From Stentor roeselii (lineage: Eukaryota; Ciliophora; Heterotrichea; Heterotrichida; Stentoridae): 64,000 nt of DNA. The DNA is taken from NCBI GenBank assembly GCA_006503475.1, contig RSEH01000060.1:1-64000 (forward strand), given 5' to 3'. Numbering within the stretch: position 1 is the stretch's first letter; every line of letters starts with the position of its first letter. The notes beneath the pieces were generated by a model. That model saw nothing but the letters and a program-made list of their open reading frames with translations, did no database searches and was not told the origin of the DNA. The translations under genes and the position numbers were made by a program. Below, in pieces: positions 42,567-51,919 of this stretch.

Positions 42567-43178
42567 TTAAATGCCGCAGAGCTCCCCGTCGATGTACTCC
42601 TTCTGCACCATGTCAAGGTTGCTATTGATGATGCACCCAGCGCCATGCCACTTTCCACTTCTAAAGCTTCCATAGAAGATACTTCCATCTTCACAGAACT
42701 CTCTTCCATTATTACCATGAGGAAGTCCTTGTTCATTAACTTCTCCGCAGTACATATTTCCATTTTCCAACTTAATCATCTCACTTTTCTCATTCGAATG
42801 TTCACTTTCATTTGCACTTCCTTGACGCTTGTGAAGCAATTCGGAATTTTTTATGTCTACAAACTTCGAGTAAAGCTTTTCAACACTTTCCTTGTCCCAT
42901 GGAAAAAAAGTCAGTTCTTTTTTCTGAATGTAGATGGAAAAGTTGTTTGATGTCTTCGCACCTAAACGGAAAGACTTCAAGTCGAGAACTTTTGGACTGT
43001 CAATCATTTTCATCACTTGGTCCCATGAAAGGTTCTTGCTTAGAACTCGACTTAGCTGAATTGAATTCGCGAAGTAACGAACGCAGTGGTTTTGAATGTC
43101 GAGGAGGAAGTAACGGGTTACTGGAATTTTAGAGGATTTCGAGATTTTTATAAAGCAACCTGCAAGTTCTTCGACCAT
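42567..43178 (-). CDS. PH-like domain plus MORN-repeat protein
   Basis: 203 aa. Residues ~15-110 have the strand pattern and terminal Trp-helix of a PH domain (RYFLLDIQNHCVRYFA ... LTFFPWDKESVEKLYSKF). Residues ~135-203 carry about three MORN repeats (YCGEVNEQGLPHGNNG, FYGSFRSGKWHGAG, YIDGELCGI). Both parts suggest a phospholipid-associated membrane scaffold. Starts 39 bp upstream of the next gene's end. Confidence 0.75.
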   Translation of the reverse strand: MVEELAGCFIKISKSSKIPVTRYFLLDIQNHCVRYFANSIQLSRVLSKNLSWDQVMKMIDSPKVLDLKSFRLGAKTSNNFSIYIQKKELTFFPWDKESVEKLYSKFVDIKNSELLHKRQGSANESEHSNEKSEMIKLENGNMYCGEVNEQGLPHGNNGREFCEDGSIFYGSFRSGKWHGAGCIINSNLDMVQKEYIDGELCGI

Positions 43179-43462
43179 TTTGAGAGGATTGTAATGGATT
43201 TGAATTGGGTTGATATGGAAGGGAGAATGGATTGGAATGAGATTGGATTTTTTTAGGGTTTTGATAATTATGATGATTTGGAGAAAATTGGATGATTTTT
43301 TATTTTTTAAGTGAAGATGTTAAAAGTTTTCTACTCTTAATGAATGATCTAAAATAACTTCCCTTAGGCAAAAATTTCCATATTCACAATAAAATGCTTT
43401 CTGTACATCAACCTGTAAAAATCACTTAAATCTATACTCAAATCCATTAACTTCAAATCTTA

Positions 43463-43966
43463 CTACTTAAAATGAAGAGTCAACTTATCCCCAATTTCGA
43501 GATTCCTAATCATTTTGCAGAATTCCTCATAAGAAATTTTCCCATCAAAGTCTTCATCAGCTCTGATAATAGTTCTATCAACCAACTGCTGCAGCTGAAC
43601 ATCAGTCAAATTATTCCCAACCATCATTTTCAGCACCTTGAAGAGTTCGCCATTTGAAATAAACCCGTCATTTTCAATATCATAGATCGAAAAGAGAAAC
43701 CGCATCTTGTCCTCTTCAGATCCCGCTTCAGTGAGCTTTGAAATGCCAGTCACGAACTCATAAAACGAAATGTTTCCGTCTTTATTCTTGTCAAAGACTG
43801 AAATTACTCTTTGCACCAAAGGGTTCTGAGCGAGTTCGGGAATATCGAAGAACTCGTTTGGTTCCAACATTCCGCTACCGTCTTTGTCGAGTCGTCGGAA
43901 ACGTTGTTCGAGCATCAGAAGTTCTTCTTGTGAGAATGGAATTTCTTGAGAGATTTTTACACCCAT
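43463..43966 (-). CDS. Calcineurin B (regulatory subunit)
   Basis: 167 aa with four canonical EF-hand loops: DKDGSGMLEPNE, DKNKDGNISFYE, DIENDGFISNGE and DEDFDGKISYEE. The start MGVKIS fits N-myristoylation, as in calcineurin B (about 170 aa in animals). It regulates the Ca2+/calmodulin-dependent phosphatase calcineurin A, which is not in this window. TAG stop. Divergent from the PH-papain gene, 124 bp apart. Confidence 0.92.
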   Translation of the reverse strand: MGVKISQEIPFSQEELLMLEQRFRRLDKDGSGMLEPNEFFDIPELAQNPLVQRVISVFDKNKDGNISFYEFVTGISKLTEAGSEEDKMRFLFSIYDIENDGFISNGELFKVLKMMVGNNLTDVQLQQLVDRTIIRADEDFDGKISYEEFCKMIRNLEIGDKLTLHFK

Positions 43967-44090
43967 TTATTTACTTGAGTTGGACCTGGATTGAGTTGAT
44001 TTTATTAATTGGAGTAGTTTTTGTTGGGCTTTTTTGGAGAAGGGAGAAATTTATAGTCCATTTATGGATTTGGATTAGAAAACTAAACTT

Positions 44091-45140
44091 ATGGAACGGG
44101 CTGGTGAACGAAGGTACACATATGATGATATTTTTAGAAGTGATGACCCTGATCCCGAAGACCAAGTATTCCAAATCAAGCTATTACACGAAAAAAATCT
44201 TTTAAAACCATCCCCAGAAATCCTAAAGCAAGGTTGGGGAAAATATACAAAATGCCGATTCTCCTCCTATTCAAAAGTTTTTCTATCCCTAAGCCCCACA
44301 TCACTAGAAATCTATTCCTCCGAAGAAAAAACCGAAAAACTCGCAACCTTAAACTTCGAGCTCTTTTCATTAGAAATGACTCAAATCTCTAAAACCGAGT
44401 TGAAAATAAGTGCTTATTCCTGTAAATCCTCATTAAAGCTAAAATTTCCACAATCAGAAGTAAAGCAATGGTCCTTCGCAATAACTTCAACATTATCTCA
44501 GCATCACCCAAACACAAAAATTTCCCGTTTAAGTCCCAGCGACAAGTTCTGGAAAAATTCTTTAATCTCAGAGCCAAGCTTTTTAAAATCCGCTCAATCT
44601 GGAGACTTGCTTTTATTTCGAGGAAAAAACTTAGGAAGTAAGCTTCAAAGATGTCTGACTCGCAGTAAATATGATCATGTGGGACTTGTTATGAAGTTTT
44701 CAAATGAAGAAGTCGGGTTTTTAGAAGCCAGTCGAGCTTTTGGAGTCGTTTTAACTTACTGGGACAAGCTTTTTCGTAAAGACTGGAGAAAGATCTATGC
44801 TGAAGTCTGGTACCGCAAACTTGAACTGGTCAGGACTGAGGAAATTATTGAAAATCTAGAAAAGTTTGTGAATGAGACAAAGGGGAAAAGTTATAGTCTT
44901 GGAATTGGAAAAGGGAAGAAAAATGTGAGACCTGGAAATGAAGAGACTTTTTTTTGTAGTGAACTTATTGCATCGGCTTATAAGGTTATGGGAGTCATTG
45001 ATGAGGAGGTACCTTCTTTTAAGTATTTTCCTTCGCATTTTGTGGGAGATGAAAAGTTGCAGATGATTCGAGGACGATTGGATGAAGAAAAACTCATTGA
45101 TATGGATTTTGTCGTTATTCCTTATCAGGATTGTAAATAA
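44091..45140 (+). CDS. PH-like domain + permuted papain-fold (YiiX/NlpC-P60-like) protein
   Basis: 349 aa. Residues ~45-140 look like a PH domain ending in VKQWSFAITSTL. Residues ~165-340 match the circularly permuted papain-like fold: SGDLLLFRGKNLGSKLQRC, then YDHVGLVMKF with the catalytic His, and TFFCSELIASAYKVMGV with the catalytic Cys. Related enzymes cleave amide or ester bonds of lipids or peptidoglycan-like substrates. Combined with PH, a membrane-lipid hydrolase or acyltransferase is plausible. Confidence 0.72.
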   Translation: MERAGERRYTYDDIFRSDDPDPEDQVFQIKLLHEKNLLKPSPEILKQGWGKYTKCRFSSYSKVFLSLSPTSLEIYSSEEKTEKLATLNFELFSLEMTQISKTELKISAYSCKSSLKLKFPQSEVKQWSFAITSTLSQHHPNTKISRLSPSDKFWKNSLISEPSFLKSAQSGDLLLFRGKNLGSKLQRCLTRSKYDHVGLVMKFSNEEVGFLEASRAFGVVLTYWDKLFRKDWRKIYAEVWYRKLELVRTEEIIENLEKFVNETKGKSYSLGIGKGKKNVRPGNEETFFCSELIASAYKVMGVIDEEVPSFKYFPSHFVGDEKLQMIRGRLDEEKLIDMDFVVIPYQDCK

Positions 45141-45176
45141 TTATAATAGGCATGGAAGATACAGTTGGTTTTCATA

Positions 45177-46952
45177 ATGATTTTCTCTGATTTACTGATT
45201 TGCTTCAAATCTTTACTTGAACCTCGCCTCAGAACTTTACCGTTTGTGAGTCATAGAGACTCAGAAGTTAAGATTGACTTGGCTGAAATGATTGATCGGT
45301 TTCTGCTGGTTGGTCAGGAAATCTTGAATCGTCCGATTAAGCACTTACAGAGTATCTATCAAGCTGTTTTATATGGTCAGCAATCTTTAACCCAGGCTTC
45401 AAGCATATCATTTACCCTAGAATTCAAAAACTCTCCCTTAGTAATTTCAAAGCTAAGTTCAGCACAATCCCATCTCAACAAAATAGTAACAATATCTCCA
45501 GTCTTCATAAAATCTATTTCCCGAACAACATCTTTCATATCATCCTCCGAGTTTATCTGTAAAACCTGTTTCGAAAGTTTCACATACTTCAATGACCTAT
45601 CCTGGGGAGTACCTCAACTGACACCGAACCATTGCTTTACATTAAAAAACATAAGCATTCCAAAGACCAGATCTTTTTCAACTCGTTTCGAAGTAAAACA
45701 AGAAAACCTTGCAAATGACTTAAACATGACTTGCGACGGTTTAGAATTCGACATGCTTGAAAACACTAAAAAATACGCAGACTACCAAGAACTAATCGTC
45801 TCAGACGGCAAGGAAGACCTCAGCATGATAGTCCAAGGCGAGCTCTGCAACAAGTTCAAAGTTGGAGAAGTTGTGGAAATCACTGGAATTTACTCTTTAA
45901 AACTCTCTTCATTAACCTCAGAGTACTTTTTTCTTGGACTTGGCATTGAAGCGACGACAGGTTCTTTGCTAAAGTCAGGAGTTAAAAGTTTCCAGCAGTC
46001 TTTATCAGAAAAGGAAGATTTTGAGATCAGGTCAGTAATGCTTCGAAGTAGTTTCACTAATATTTACGGAAACTATCACATCAAATATGCGATTTTGCTT
46101 AGTCTTCTTGCAAGGTTCTGTGGAGAAGCTTTTACTTGTTGTATTCAAGGTGAATTGTCAACTGGGAAATCAACTCTTGCAAGAAGGTTGGTTTCGTTGT
46201 TTCCTGATGAGTTGAAACTGGTCAATGGCGCCATGACTGCCAAAAGTAGCCTTTCTAGTTCTTTTATCAAAAATATGGACTCTGGAAGGACTGAGGCTGG
46301 GCTTTTACAGGGTGATTTCGTTTTAGTTGTTGATAATTTCAATTATTTGAATGAAAAACTCGTCTTGCTCAAGGCCATTGAACAGAGAAGTGTCTTTATT
46401 TTGAATGAAATCGACCCTGGGAAGAAAAACTTCGAGGAAAGTCATAAATTGATGAAACTGTCATCGGAACTTGATAAGTTTGATGTGATTGTCATGTTTA
46501 AAAATTATGAATGTGATCAGAATTTTACTAGGAAAATTATTGGATGTCAGCCTTTTGAGGATTTTGATGATATCTGGGATTTTGATACTATTAGACAACT
46601 TTTAATGGATCGGGTTAGGAATTTAAAAGATGTTAAAATTGAAGATGAAAATGTTGAGATTTTATTGCAAAAGTTTATACAGGCTCAGGTGTCGAGTTAT
46701 TTGAAAAATAATGATATGCCAGTAGCAGCAGGTTTTTCAGTACGTCTTCTAGAAAGCCTAATAAAACTCTCCAAATTAAACTCAGCTCTTTTCAACCACT
46801 CCCAAGTGACCTACCAAGACGCATTCGACGCGATTCTCCTTTTAAAGTTTTACAACGAAGACCATTTATTCACGGACATTAAAATCTACTCAATCCACGC
46901 CAACTACTTAAAAGACGAGCTAGAATTTTTCTGTGGTCCATTATTCGATTAA
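45177..46952 (+). CDS. Divergent MCM-family protein with degraded ATPase site
   Basis: 591 aa. I start at ATG 45177; a TTG lies four codons upstream. MCM order: OB fold with a partial zinc ribbon (CKTC ... HC, ~122-151), YQELIVSD, then an AAA+ core. Walker A GELSTGKST (~325-333) is intact. Walker B is VVDNFNYL: Asp386 is kept but the catalytic Glu of IDEFDKM is Asn387. The arginine finger SRFD is replaced by DKFD (Lys434). The NP and GRY sensor region is not seen. MCMs unwind DNA in replication or recombination; this one probably binds but hardly hydrolyses ATP. It could derive from MCM8/9 or an MCM2-7 paralogue. Convergent with CCT gamma, 12 bp apart. Confidence 0.8.
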   Translation: MIFSDLLICFKSLLEPRLRTLPFVSHRDSEVKIDLAEMIDRFLLVGQEILNRPIKHLQSIYQAVLYGQQSLTQASSISFTLEFKNSPLVISKLSSAQSHLNKIVTISPVFIKSISRTTSFISSSEFICKTCFESFTYFNDLSWGVPQLTPNHCFTLKNISIPKTRSFSTRFEVKQENLANDLNMTCDGLEFDMLENTKKYADYQELIVSDGKEDLSMIVQGELCNKFKVGEVVEITGIYSLKLSSLTSEYFFLGLGIEATTGSLLKSGVKSFQQSLSEKEDFEIRSVMLRSSFTNIYGNYHIKYAILLSLLARFCGEAFTCCIQGELSTGKSTLARRLVSLFPDELKLVNGAMTAKSSLSSSFIKNMDSGRTEAGLLQGDFVLVVDNFNYLNEKLVLLKAIEQRSVFILNEIDPGKKNFEESHKLMKLSSELDKFDVIVMFKNYECDQNFTRKIIGCQPFEDFDDIWDFDTIRQLLMDRVRNLKDVKIEDENVEILLQKFIQAQVSSYLKNNDMPVAAGFSVRLLESLIKLSKLNSALFNHSQVTYQDAFDAILLLKFYNEDHLFTDIKIYSIHANYLKDELEFFCGPLFD

Positions 46953-46964
46953 TACCCTTAACTA

Positions 46965-48611
46965 TTAAATTTCTGCATCTTCCGGATTAGGTCCTCCTCC
47001 TTGTTTCTTCTCTTTCTTCGAGATGCCACTAACAACATTATCAATTCTAAGCAGCATAGCAGCTGATTCAATAGCAGTCTTAAAAGTTTGTTTTTTGACT
47101 GAAAGTGGTTCCCAGACCCTAGTAGTCCTCATATCCGCGATTTTTCCTTCAATTCCATCAATTCCCCAAAAAGGTCCATCTTTAGAGTCCTCTGCATGTT
47201 TAGACCTGAGTTCAGTGACGATCCTGATAACATTGCACCCACAGTTTTGAGCCAAGGTCCTTGGAATGACTTCGAAAGCACTTGCAGCAGCTAAGAAGGG
47301 CCACTGTTCGACTCCTTCTATTTTACTTGCAGCTTTCGTGAGTTCAGTTGCGACGTGCATTTCAACAGCGCCTCCGCCAGGGACAAGGCGAGGGTCGACG
47401 ATGATGTTTCGAGCGACTGACATGGCGTCTTGCAGATTTCTTTCAACTTCGTTAAGGACGTCTTTGGTCCCTCCTCTGAGAATGATGGAGCAGGCCTTGG
47501 GGTCTTCGCAGTCTTCCATGAAGGTGTAGTACTCGTCGCCTACTAGTTTGATTTCGAACTTTCCACATCTTTTGCCCACGTCAGTTTCTTGGAGCTCTTC
47601 AGGACGATTGACTATCACTGCTCCACTCACTCGGGCTATTCGGTTGTTGTCAGTCTTTCTAATACGGCGGATTACTGAAATGTTTTGTTTCATTAAGTAA
47701 TGTTGAGCAATGTCTGAGACTCCCTTCTCAGTGATCACCACGTCTGGGGTGAACTTCATGATTGACTCACAGAGCTTTGCCACTTCTTCTTCTTCTTGTC
47801 TTAAGATCTCTGAAAAGTCTTCTTCTTTAGTCATCTCCACATTAGTCATCGATTCAGCTTTTTTGTACTCAAGAGGACAGTCAAGTAAAATAACTCTTGG
47901 ATTTTTTATAAACCTTCTCATTTTCGGATGAGTCACGTCCTTGTTAAACATAACACCATTTAACACCTTCGAGTCTTCCAAGTTCCCGCCAGCTATTTTT
48001 TCAACTTTCGCATATCTTTTAATATCAACTTCCTTCCTGCCATTATTGTTGATATAAACAGTTTTAACTGCTTGAACAGCAAGGTCAACAATAAGATTTC
48101 CCCATCGACTAGAAAATTTAGTCCCAATGCAGCTTTCAATGACGGCTGAAATTTCTTCTTTATTTTCGACTGAAATTTCTTTAGAAATGGACTCAGCGAC
48201 TTTAAGAGCGGCGTCAAGGACTTTGAAGTAAGAAGAGACGATGATGATTGGGTGAATTTTCATTGTAAAGAAGGGCTCAGCGACTGACATCAACTCCCCG
48301 GCAAGGATGATGACTGACGTCGTCCCGTCGCCCACCTCGTCGTCTTGGGTTCGGCTCAGCTCGATCATTGACTTGGCGGCTGGGTGCTTCACGTCGATCT
48401 CGCGAAGGATTGCGTTGCCGTCGTTCGTCATCACTATTCCACCCATCGGGTCCAGAAGCATCTTTAGCATCGACTTTGGACCGAGAGTCGTTCGGATTAT
48501 GTCAGCCACTGCTCGAGATGCTCGGATGTTCGCCAACTGAGCACGCTTACCGTCTTCGGCTTGCGTGTTTGTATTAAGCACAATGACTGGTGCTGAGTTC
48601 CCTGGAATCAT
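46965..48611 (-). CDS. CCT3: T-complex protein 1, gamma subunit
   Basis: 548 aa, a full-length group II chaperonin subunit. Family motifs: RTTLGPKSMLKMLLDPMGG, TNDGNAILREIDVKHPAAKS, GDGTTSVIILAGEL and the late VPGGGAVE. The gamma-like start is NTNTQAEDGKRAQLANI; EPLSVKKQTFKTAIE and a Gly-rich tail close it. Works in the eight-subunit TRiC ring, folding actin and tubulin in the cytosol. Base composition is less AT-rich than the flanks, as expected for a highly expressed gene. Confidence 0.95.
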   Translation of the reverse strand: MIPGNSAPVIVLNTNTQAEDGKRAQLANIRASRAVADIIRTTLGPKSMLKMLLDPMGGIVMTNDGNAILREIDVKHPAAKSMIELSRTQDDEVGDGTTSVIILAGELMSVAEPFFTMKIHPIIIVSSYFKVLDAALKVAESISKEISVENKEEISAVIESCIGTKFSSRWGNLIVDLAVQAVKTVYINNNGRKEVDIKRYAKVEKIAGGNLEDSKVLNGVMFNKDVTHPKMRRFIKNPRVILLDCPLEYKKAESMTNVEMTKEEDFSEILRQEEEEVAKLCESIMKFTPDVVITEKGVSDIAQHYLMKQNISVIRRIRKTDNNRIARVSGAVIVNRPEELQETDVGKRCGKFEIKLVGDEYYTFMEDCEDPKACSIILRGGTKDVLNEVERNLQDAMSVARNIIVDPRLVPGGGAVEMHVATELTKAASKIEGVEQWPFLAAASAFEVIPRTLAQNCGCNVIRIVTELRSKHAEDSKDGPFWGIDGIEGKIADMRTTRVWEPLSVKKQTFKTAIESAAMLLRIDNVVSGISKKEKKQGGGPNPEDAEI

Positions 48612-49006
48612 TTTTACAATATGGAAAAGAATTTCAGGGTTTTAGGGTTTGGGGAGGGTAAGAGGGAGGATTGGAGAAAGGGTTTTAGGGTTAGTGGAGG
48701 CTTTTTGCATAAGATTTGTTCGATACTCCACCATGGTTTCTTTTAGCCTCAAAAGATTTGAACTCACAAAAAGTATTATGCACTTACACATAAGCTATCT
48801 TATTAGAAGCATTTCCAAATATTTTGATTAATATTGAAAGCATGATAATAAAATAGTAGTTCACCATTAATACTATATAAACTTTATATGCATATAATAT
48901 CTCCTTTAAAATATCAAAAATTGTATATTCCAAACTAAAACCTACAAAACTATAAATTCTCAAAATTCTTACCCAAAAGATTATAAATCAATGTAAATAA
49001 ATTATT
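48612..49006. promoter_or_regulatory. Divergent CCT3/MORN intergenic region
   Basis: 395 bp between divergent start codons, so it contains both promoters. Close to CCT3 it is purine-rich with CCCTAAAA twice on the coding strand (around 48635-48650 and again near 48680-48695). Near 48690-48730 a 6-bp stem (GTGGAG/CTCCAC) encloses 27 nt. No tRNA could be folded. Confidence 0.45.
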
Positions 49007-49900
49007 ATGGGAACTATTGACTCTATAAACGACCCAGAAAATATTGACAGGTCTTGTCGGTTCATTCAATACTCAGACCAATCATCAGACTCAAGTGAAT
49101 CCGAGGCCAACTACAACATCTCCAACCTAAACCCAGGTGACTTTGAGGTTTATCTAGACGAACAGCAAAGCGAAGCTATTTTAACAGAGCTCTCACTGAT
49201 CATAGATGAAGTTCCTCAGCGTTTAGAATTGACTTATGACTTGAAAAAAGATGTGATTTACCCAACGGGAATATACACAGGGCAGTTTAAAGGAGAGAAG
49301 AGACACGGAATCGGCATATTTCAATTAGGAACAGGGGAAAAGTATCATGGAAGCTGGAAAGATGACTGTCCTACTGGAAAGGGAAGACTGACCAATATGA
49401 ATGATGGATTTTATGAAGGCGATTTTTTTAATGGAAGATTTTTTGGAAGGGGAGTCTATGAAAGTAGCCATTATAAATATAATGGCATGTGGTTAAATGA
49501 CAAGCAGGATGGCCTTGGAACTGAAATGATCTTTTTTCCAGAACAGCCGGAATTTAGAGAAGTGTATCAAGGATCTTTTAGGAATGGACTACGGCAAGGG
49601 CATGGCACTCTTACTATTATCAGGGGTGATAATAAAAATGTATTTAATGGACAATTTGAGGCAGGGAGTATGATATCGGCCGAAATGGACATGGAAGATA
49701 TTTTTATACAAGGCCTTGTTGTTAAGGATGAACTCAGGCCAGTTCTCATTGATTTATATAAAAAAAATATAAAGATCGAATTTGAAAATGTTAATAATTT
49801 TCAAGGAAAGGTTTGTTTTGAAGATGATACTTTTATTTATTTTAGACTTGATGAAAGGAATATAGAATTGATTACTCTTTTGAATGATCTTGATAATTAA
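49007..49900 (+). CDS. MORN-repeat protein
   Basis: 297 aa. Acidic, Ser-rich first third; residues ~85-210 carry about five MORN repeats (YTGQFKGEKRHGIG, YHGSWKDDCPTGKG, YEGDFFNGRFFGRG, YNGMWLNDKQDGLG, YQGSFRNGLRQGHG), then a ~80-residue tail without a known domain. MGTIDS could be myristoylated, though acidic residues make this weaker than in the gene at 34334. Cortical or ciliary scaffold inferred. Confidence 0.85.
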   Translation: MGTIDSINDPENIDRSCRFIQYSDQSSDSSESEANYNISNLNPGDFEVYLDEQQSEAILTELSLIIDEVPQRLELTYDLKKDVIYPTGIYTGQFKGEKRHGIGIFQLGTGEKYHGSWKDDCPTGKGRLTNMNDGFYEGDFFNGRFFGRGVYESSHYKYNGMWLNDKQDGLGTEMIFFPEQPEFREVYQGSFRNGLRQGHGTLTIIRGDNKNVFNGQFEAGSMISAEMDMEDIFIQGLVVKDELRPVLIDLYKKNIKIEFENVNNFQGKVCFEDDTFIYFRLDERNIELITLLNDLDN

Positions 49901-50173
49901 GATATAAATTGAAATAGTTAATAAGACTTAATATCCTTTGTGAAAAGAGGTGGAATATCAAGGTATACTTGAAAATTTATGGAAAAATCAACAGTTTTCT
50001 TGAAATTATGATTTCGGTACTTTGAAAAAAAATTATAAAAGAATTGGTAAAGCTTAAAATGATTCTGGATGAAATTTAAATCCTAATATTAGTAAAAAAT
50101 TATAAAATTACCTTAAAATATACCAAAATTCTTGATTAAACCCTCTGAAAATCATTCAATAATATTCAAAATA

Positions 50174-50665
50174 ATGTGTCTTACAATTATAAACATGGAG
50201 GCTCGGTCTCCAATTCCCAATGAACCACTTTCACTGAAAAAACTAAACCGAATAACTTTAGCCCTTTCCCCAGAAAACGAAATCAGTAAGAACTTGAACC
50301 AACTGCCAAAAGTAAACAAAACCCCTAAAAGCAAGCAAGTCCTTAGACTTCCCAATGAAACTTCTCCAAAATCAACCTACTCCGTGGCTTACATCGGAGA
50401 CATTTCAGGAGTTTTTTCGATTTCAGTAAAAAAATCTTTGATTCCAAAGCTTTCAAGAAGGCAAATATCAGAAGGTTCGCGAGGTCGAATGTTTTCGCCT
50501 CATTACCAGCTTGATTCAACTTTCGAAAGAAGAAAACATCAGTATTTCAGACCTAAACCTCTGACTCCTGCCTCAATCAAACTCTTTGATTTTTCAGATT
50601 ACCGACACAAGTCAACTTCTATTTATAAGTCAGTCAGATCTAAGATAATCGGACAAATATTGTGA
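50174..50665 (+). CDS. Unknown small basic protein
   Basis: 163 aa from ATG 50174 (a second in-frame ATG is at 50195). Basic, Ser/Pro/Lys-rich and probably disordered, with RRQISEGSRGRMFSPHYQ in the middle. TGA stop, with TAA two codons later. No domain recognised. Confidence 0.62.
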   Translation: MCLTIINMEARSPIPNEPLSLKKLNRITLALSPENEISKNLNQLPKVNKTPKSKQVLRLPNETSPKSTYSVAYIGDISGVFSISVKKSLIPKLSRRQISEGSRGRMFSPHYQLDSTFERRKHQYFRPKPLTPASIKLFDFSDYRHKSTSIYKSVRSKIIGQIL

Positions 50666-50868
50666 GAATAAAGTTTAGGATGTAATTAAAATTAGTTATT
50701 TTTGAAGTTCTTAATTCCTACTTTTCATTAATTAAAGATTTGAATCATAATTATTCAACTTTGAAGAATGATGAAAGAAAGAATTAAATAATAATTCTTT
50801 TATGTTTAACATATTTTGACCTTTTATCAACCAGGAATTATTTAATCTATTTTAAAACAACTGTTATT

Positions 50869-51858
50869 TTAATGCTTTACATAAATCTTTTTCGAGCTTG
50901 CAGGTCTCGCATATTCCGAATTACTCCTAACATGTCTTCTCGAGTTATACAAAGAAGCCCTCACAACCGAATGAGGTCTAGACCCATCAAAAGGAGGACT
51001 AGGCTCGAATTTCCCTGCATGAAAAAACAACTCACAAGACTTTTTCTTCGAATGACTTTTTTTCCTCTCTCCAATCCCCGTTTTACCGATCAACTGAACC
51101 TTATTCAAATTCTCTGCAATAATCTCCTGCTTTCTCTTAGTAAGTGCTCCACTATTAGCACCTCCAGTAGTATACCTTTCAACTTCTTTTCTAAGCAACT
51201 TACATTCTTTATTAGTTTCCTCCAAAACTCCTTTAATTTTCTGAAACTCATTCTGAAGTTTCGCGTAACTTTTTTCTTTTTTCTCAAACATTTCTTCAAG
51301 TTTCGTAATTTTTTCATGTTCTTTTCCATTCAAACTATCTGCTTTGTACTTATTGTTGATTTTATTCAACTCTTTCTGAAACCGAGCTTCAAGTTTCTTA
51401 AGCTGGTCCTTCATAGGTTCTTTCTCATCTCTCGAAACATTCTGACTTTCAGGGTTTTTTTCTAGGTCAACTAGTTTCTGCTGTAAGGAATCGATGTGAA
51501 TTTTTAGTTGATGTTCATTTCTGATATGGCTTCTTACTTCTGACTCTTGCTTTTGAAGCATTTTTTCCAGTTGTTCACATCGAATAGCTAGTTCTCCTGA
51601 GTGTTCAGACTTGACATTCGCTTTGAAATTCAGAAGATTTTCGACCAGGTCCTTTAAATTTTCCAAGATTTCAGCTTGGTCAAGTTCTTCTAAAGTTTCC
51701 AGTTCTTCAGTGGTGACGCTGGCATCATCCAGATGACAATTAGTAACGAAAGCAGATTTGAACAAAGCTTTAAAATGACTGAAAAAGTTGAATTTGTCTG
51801 ACTCTGAAGTGATGAGTCTGTTAGAATGATGTGTTTGAGAGTCTTCCATGAACTGCAT
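50869..51858 (-). CDS. Coiled-coil protein with basic tail
   Basis: 329 aa from ATG 51858 (MQFMEDSQ); a second ATG is at 51849. Residues ~60-240 form a long coiled coil rich in Glu, Lys and Leu (LEKMLQKQESEVRSHI, KLEEMFEKKEKSYAKLQ). The last ~75 residues are basic and Ser/Arg-rich. The frame continues upstream to 52062 but would overlap the divergent gene, so the ATG 62 bp from its start is preferred. Cytoskeletal role inferred. Confidence 0.75.
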   Translation of the reverse strand: MQFMEDSQTHHSNRLITSESDKFNFFSHFKALFKSAFVTNCHLDDASVTTEELETLEELDQAEILENLKDLVENLLNFKANVKSEHSGELAIRCEQLEKMLQKQESEVRSHIRNEHQLKIHIDSLQQKLVDLEKNPESQNVSRDEKEPMKDQLKKLEARFQKELNKINNKYKADSLNGKEHEKITKLEEMFEKKEKSYAKLQNEFQKIKGVLEETNKECKLLRKEVERYTTGGANSGALTKRKQEIIAENLNKVQLIGKTGIGERKKSHSKKKSCELFFHAGKFEPSPPFDGSRPHSVVRASLYNSRRHVRSNSEYARPASSKKIYVKH

Positions 51859-51919
51859 TAAATAATTTGAATATCGAATAATGAAAAGTGAAAATTTAGG
51901 TGTTGCAGTAATATAAACA

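Noticed and set aside
48635-48700. TTTAGGG/TTAGGG copies as a telomere or internal telomere remnant
   Set aside because: Only a few imperfect copies, within the short CCT3 promoter region and followed by genes on both sides.
48690-48732. GTGGAG...CTCCACCA minihelix resembling a tRNA acceptor end
   Set aside because: Only 27 nt lie between the arms, too short for a tRNA; no D or anticodon arm.
48741-48800. tRNA-like sequence on the minus strand (GTTCAAATC T-loop motif)
   Set aside because: T stem and anticodon stem do not pair and no T33 is present in the candidate anticodon loop; no cloverleaf can be drawn.
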